Source: Actinocorallia sp. API 0066
GTDB taxonomy: Bacteria > Actinomycetota > Actinomycetes > Streptosporangiales > Streptosporangiaceae
DNA: 64,000 nucleotides
Reading direction: 5' to 3'
Assembly (NCBI RefSeq): GCF_020991275.1
Contig: NZ_JAJLQY010000014.1
Coordinates: 62,001-126,000, forward strand
Shown: positions 62,262 to 64,000 of the stretch, piece by piece
Position numbering within the stretch: position 1 is the stretch's first letter
Layout of the letters: each line of letters starts with the position of its first letter
Translations under genes and position numbers: made by a program
Notes under the pieces: generated by a model
Seen by the model: the letters and a program-made list of their open reading frames with translations, nothing else
What the model was told of the DNA's origin: nothing
Database searches by the model: none

Positions 62262-62624
62262 CTAGGTGGCGGCTCTGGGGGCCAGGAAGGCGAGGATCGC
62301 CAGGCCCGTGCCCAGGGCGACCAGGGTGAGGACGTCTGTGGGCTTCTTGCGGGTGACGAGGAAGCCCAGGCGGTCGGAGGGGAGGGTGAGGCGCAGGGCG
62401 GCTCCGAGGAGGAGGGCGGCGGCCATCACGTAGGCGCCCGCGCGGAAGTTCTGCCAGGCCGTCGCCAGGCCCAGGAGCACGCCCCCCGCGACGACGAGGT
62501 AGGCGCCCTGCGCCCGGAGTGCCGCGCCGAGGGAGGGCCGGTCCTTCGCCTTGGGGGCCGTGCGACGGCGTCGCCCGCCCCCCGTGCGGCTCGCGGCCCG
62601 GGGCTCGCGGCGTTCGCCTGACAT
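62262..62624 (-). CDS. DUF3017 membrane protein
   Basis: A 120-residue protein with a basic, Arg-rich N-terminus (RRRRTAPKAKDRPSLG) and three hydrophobic helices (AQGAYLVVAGGVLLGLATAW, AYVMAAALLLGAALRLTL, DVLTLVALGTGLAILAFLAP). It matches the small DUF3017 family, which in many actinobacteria adjoins folD; here an FHA gene lies between. ATG 62624 is preferred to GTG 62627. Function unknown. The upstream region is shared with the divergent FHA gene. Confidence 0.8.
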   Translation of the reverse strand: MSGERREPRAASRTGGGRRRRTAPKAKDRPSLGAALRAQGAYLVVAGGVLLGLATAWQNFRAGAYVMAAALLLGAALRLTLPSDRLGFLVTRKKPTDVLTLVALGTGLAILAFLAPRAAT

Positions 62625-62758
62625 CACCCACTGATTTTAGCCGCCGCCACGGCAAACCCCGCTCCGGCCAAAGTGCTACCCACGAGTAGGTCGTGTGACC
62701 CACCCGACGCCGGGTAACCCCGACGACAGGGGTCGCTAACTGAGTGGGAGGAACCACA

Positions 62759-63436
62759 GTGGAGGGGCCGTTCATACGCATCGAGGAGAGCGGCGCGGTA
62801 GTGCCGCTTCGCCCCGACGTCACGACGGTCGGCAGAGGAAGGGGGGTGGACATCCGCCTGGACGATCCGAGCGTGGCACGGCTGCACGCGGAGATCATCC
62901 GGCGCGGGCCCTACGTCTACGTGGTGGACATGGGCCTGTCGCGCACCGGAACCAGGGTCAACGGACGTCCCATCGCTCGCAGGGTCCTCGAAGACGGAGA
63001 CGTGATCAGCTTCGGCACCGCCCGAGGCAGACTGGGGGGCATCCCCCGAGAGGAGGTCGATCCGGAGACCGAACTGCGCAGGGCGCCAGCCCCTGAGCTC
63101 ACCCGGAGGGAACTCGACGTGCTGACGGCGCTGTGCCGTCCCGCGCTGTCGGACGAGGCGTTCGTCGCCCCGGCCGCGGCCAAGGACATCGCGCTGGAAC
63201 TCGTCGTGACGGAGGCGGCGGTCAAGCAGCACCTGCTGCGCCTGTACCAGAAGTTCCGCATCCCCGAGGGCATCAACCGCCGCACCCGCCTCGCCAACGA
63301 GGTCATCGCCATGGGCCTGGTGCGCCCGCTGCCGACGGTCCAGATACCGCCGCAGCGGCAGCCCCTGCCCGTCCCCCCGGAGCCGCGCCGACCGGGCATC
63401 GCCGCGCGGACCCCCGTCACCCGTCGGGCCAGCTGA
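62759..63436 (+). CDS. FHA-domain protein with C-terminal helix-turn-helix
   Basis: A 225-residue phosphothreonine-binding protein. The FHA domain (about 22-88) has VGRGRGVDIRLDDPSVARLHAEI with the conserved GR, Ser39 and His43, and TRVNGRP with Asn68-Gly69. The C-terminal half contains a LuxR/GerE-like helix-turn-helix: LTRRELDVLTALCRP, AAAKDIALELVVTEAAVKQHL, LYQKFRIPEGINRRTRLANEV. It may link Ser/Thr kinase signals to DNA binding. GTG 62759 is chosen because GGGAGG lies 7 bases upstream. It is convergent with folD, with two hairpins between them. Confidence 0.85.
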   Translation: MEGPFIRIEESGAVVPLRPDVTTVGRGRGVDIRLDDPSVARLHAEIIRRGPYVYVVDMGLSRTGTRVNGRPIARRVLEDGDVISFGTARGRLGGIPREEVDPETELRRAPAPELTRRELDVLTALCRPALSDEAFVAPAAAKDIALELVVTEAAVKQHLLRLYQKFRIPEGINRRTRLANEVIAMGLVRPLPTVQIPPQRQPLPVPPEPRRPGIAARTPVTRRAS

Positions 63437-63442
63437 GGGAGG

Positions 63443-63460
63443 CCCGCGCGCGAGCGCGGG
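63443..63460 (+). terminator. Hairpin after the FHA gene
   Basis: CCCGCGC and GCGCGGG form a 7-bp stem with a 4-base loop 6 bases past the FHA stop. Confidence 0.65.
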
Positions 63461-63485
63461 ACAGCTGACCGGAACCGGACGCGTG

Positions 63486-63511
63486 CCCAGCCGACAGCGG
63501 GGTCGGCTGGG
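63486..63511. terminator. Terminator hairpin between FHA and folD
   Basis: CCCAGCCGAC and GTCGGCTGGG form a perfect 10-bp stem with a 6-base loop, 14 bases from the folD stop; likely serves folD on the minus strand. Confidence 0.75.
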
Positions 63512-63524
63512 CTGCCGCGACGGC

Positions 63525-64000
63525 CTAGCGCGCCGCGGCCTCGGCGGACTCCACGACGTTCGCCAGCAGCATCGCGCGGGTCATCGGGCCGACACCGCCG
63601 GGGTTGGGCGCGACCCATCCGGCGACCTCGGAGACGGCGAACGACACGTCGCCGGCGAGCTTGCCGTCGACGCGGGACACGCCGACGTCGAGGACGGCCG
63701 CGCCGGGCTTCACCATGTCCGCGGTGATGAGCCCGGGGACGCCGGCGGCGGCGACGATGATGTCGGCGCGCCGGGTGTGCCGGACGAGGTCGCGGGTGCC
63801 GGTGTGGCAGAGCGTGACCGTCGCGTTCTCGCTGCGCCGGGTCAGCAGCAGGCCGAGCGGCCTGCCGACGGTGAGGCCGCGCCCGATGACGACGACCTCG
63901 GCGCCGTTCAGCGGCACGTCGAAGCGGCGCAGCAGCGCCACGATGCCCTTCGGCGTGCACGGCAGCGGCGCGTCCTTCAGCATGACGAGCCGGCCCAGGT
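63525..64000 (-). CDS. folD: Bifunctional methylenetetrahydrofolate dehydrogenase/cyclohydrolase, 5' end outside window
   Basis: Interconverts 5,10-methylene-, methenyl- and 10-formyl-tetrahydrofolate. The visible C-terminal part reads [20 protein letters not shown], then [20 protein letters not shown] (the cofactor-binding GRSxxVGxP motif, with Gly-Leu in place of the usual Ser-x), [43 protein letters not shown] and [13 protein letters not shown]. The frame continues to the right edge without a start, so the N-terminal catalytic Lys region is not visible. The gene is minus strand and converges on the FHA gene. Confidence 0.95.
   Translation of the reverse strand, partial: LGRLVMLKDAPLPCTPKGIVALLRRFDVPLNGAEVVVIGRGLTVGRPLGLLLTRRSENATVTLCHTGTRDLVRHTRRADIIVAAAGVPGLITADMVKPGAAVLDVGVSRVDGKLAGDVSFAVSEVAGWVAPNPGGVGPMTRAMLLANVVESAEAAAR

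Overview
The window is a stretch of very GC-rich chromosome with actinobacterial gene content: GTG and TTG starts, tightly coupled genes, XRE/DUF397/DUF6907 regulator clusters, DUF6879, NB-ARC/TPR proteins, a methylmalonyl-CoA mutase operon, the single-subunit eukaryote-like isocitrate dehydrogenase, DUF3017 near folD, and an FXSXX-type radical SAM peptide locus. A Streptosporangiales/Thermomonosporaceae-like organism fits, but no rRNA or tRNA lies in the window to confirm this.

Region by region. Bases 1-5.4 kb hold nucleoside uptake and salvage: a BmpA lipoprotein with its ABC ATPase on the minus strand, and cdd, deoA and add on the plus strand. The same near-palindrome lies in the bmpA/cdd intergenic region and in front of deoA, suggesting one regulator. 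Bases 5.4-30.3 kb are mostly housekeeping: a pseudokinase with an extracellular carbohydrate-binding-like domain, an M20 amidohydrolase, a GCS2-type ligase, a possible HEPN pair, mutA-mutB-meaB, a DD-carboxypeptidase, a MOP flippase, a YihY protein, glutamate decarboxylase, galE-galK, trpS, a 2H phosphoesterase and dnaE.

Bases 30.4-38.6 kb form an accessory block on the minus strand: two NB-ARC/TPR STAND proteins, a small two-helix membrane protein that shares a short Gly/Ala motif with one of them, DUF6879 and its small partner, two tandem DUF397 genes and an XRE regulator. DUF6907 is divergent. Bases 38.7-43.3 kb hold a secreted GH25 muramidase, a DUF11-like secreted protein, an amidase and a cation/proton antiporter.

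Bases 43.5-54.9 kb are the most unusual region. A membrane-anchored protein and two P-loop ATPases form an overlapping plus-strand operon. It converges on an unknown 346-residue protein and a 1306-residue ParA-like/TIR-like/NB-ARC/TPR protein resembling FxsT. Beyond that are a 51-residue FxsA-like precursor and a divergent FxsB-type radical SAM/SPASM maturase. The precursor ends in FISFDDTAN, not in a terminal FxSxx, so this appears to be a variant of the FXSXX peptide system wired to STAND-type NTPases.

Bases 55.0-64.0 kb return to ordinary chromosome: a MarR regulator with a palindromic operator facing a DinB-like gene, an SDR with the catalytic Tyr replaced, a sugar transporter, mdh and icd, a lone internally shortened TnpB with a putative omegaRNA, DUF3017, an FHA-HTH protein and the 3' part of folD.

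All functional assignments come from reading protein motifs and sequence context; no database search was run.
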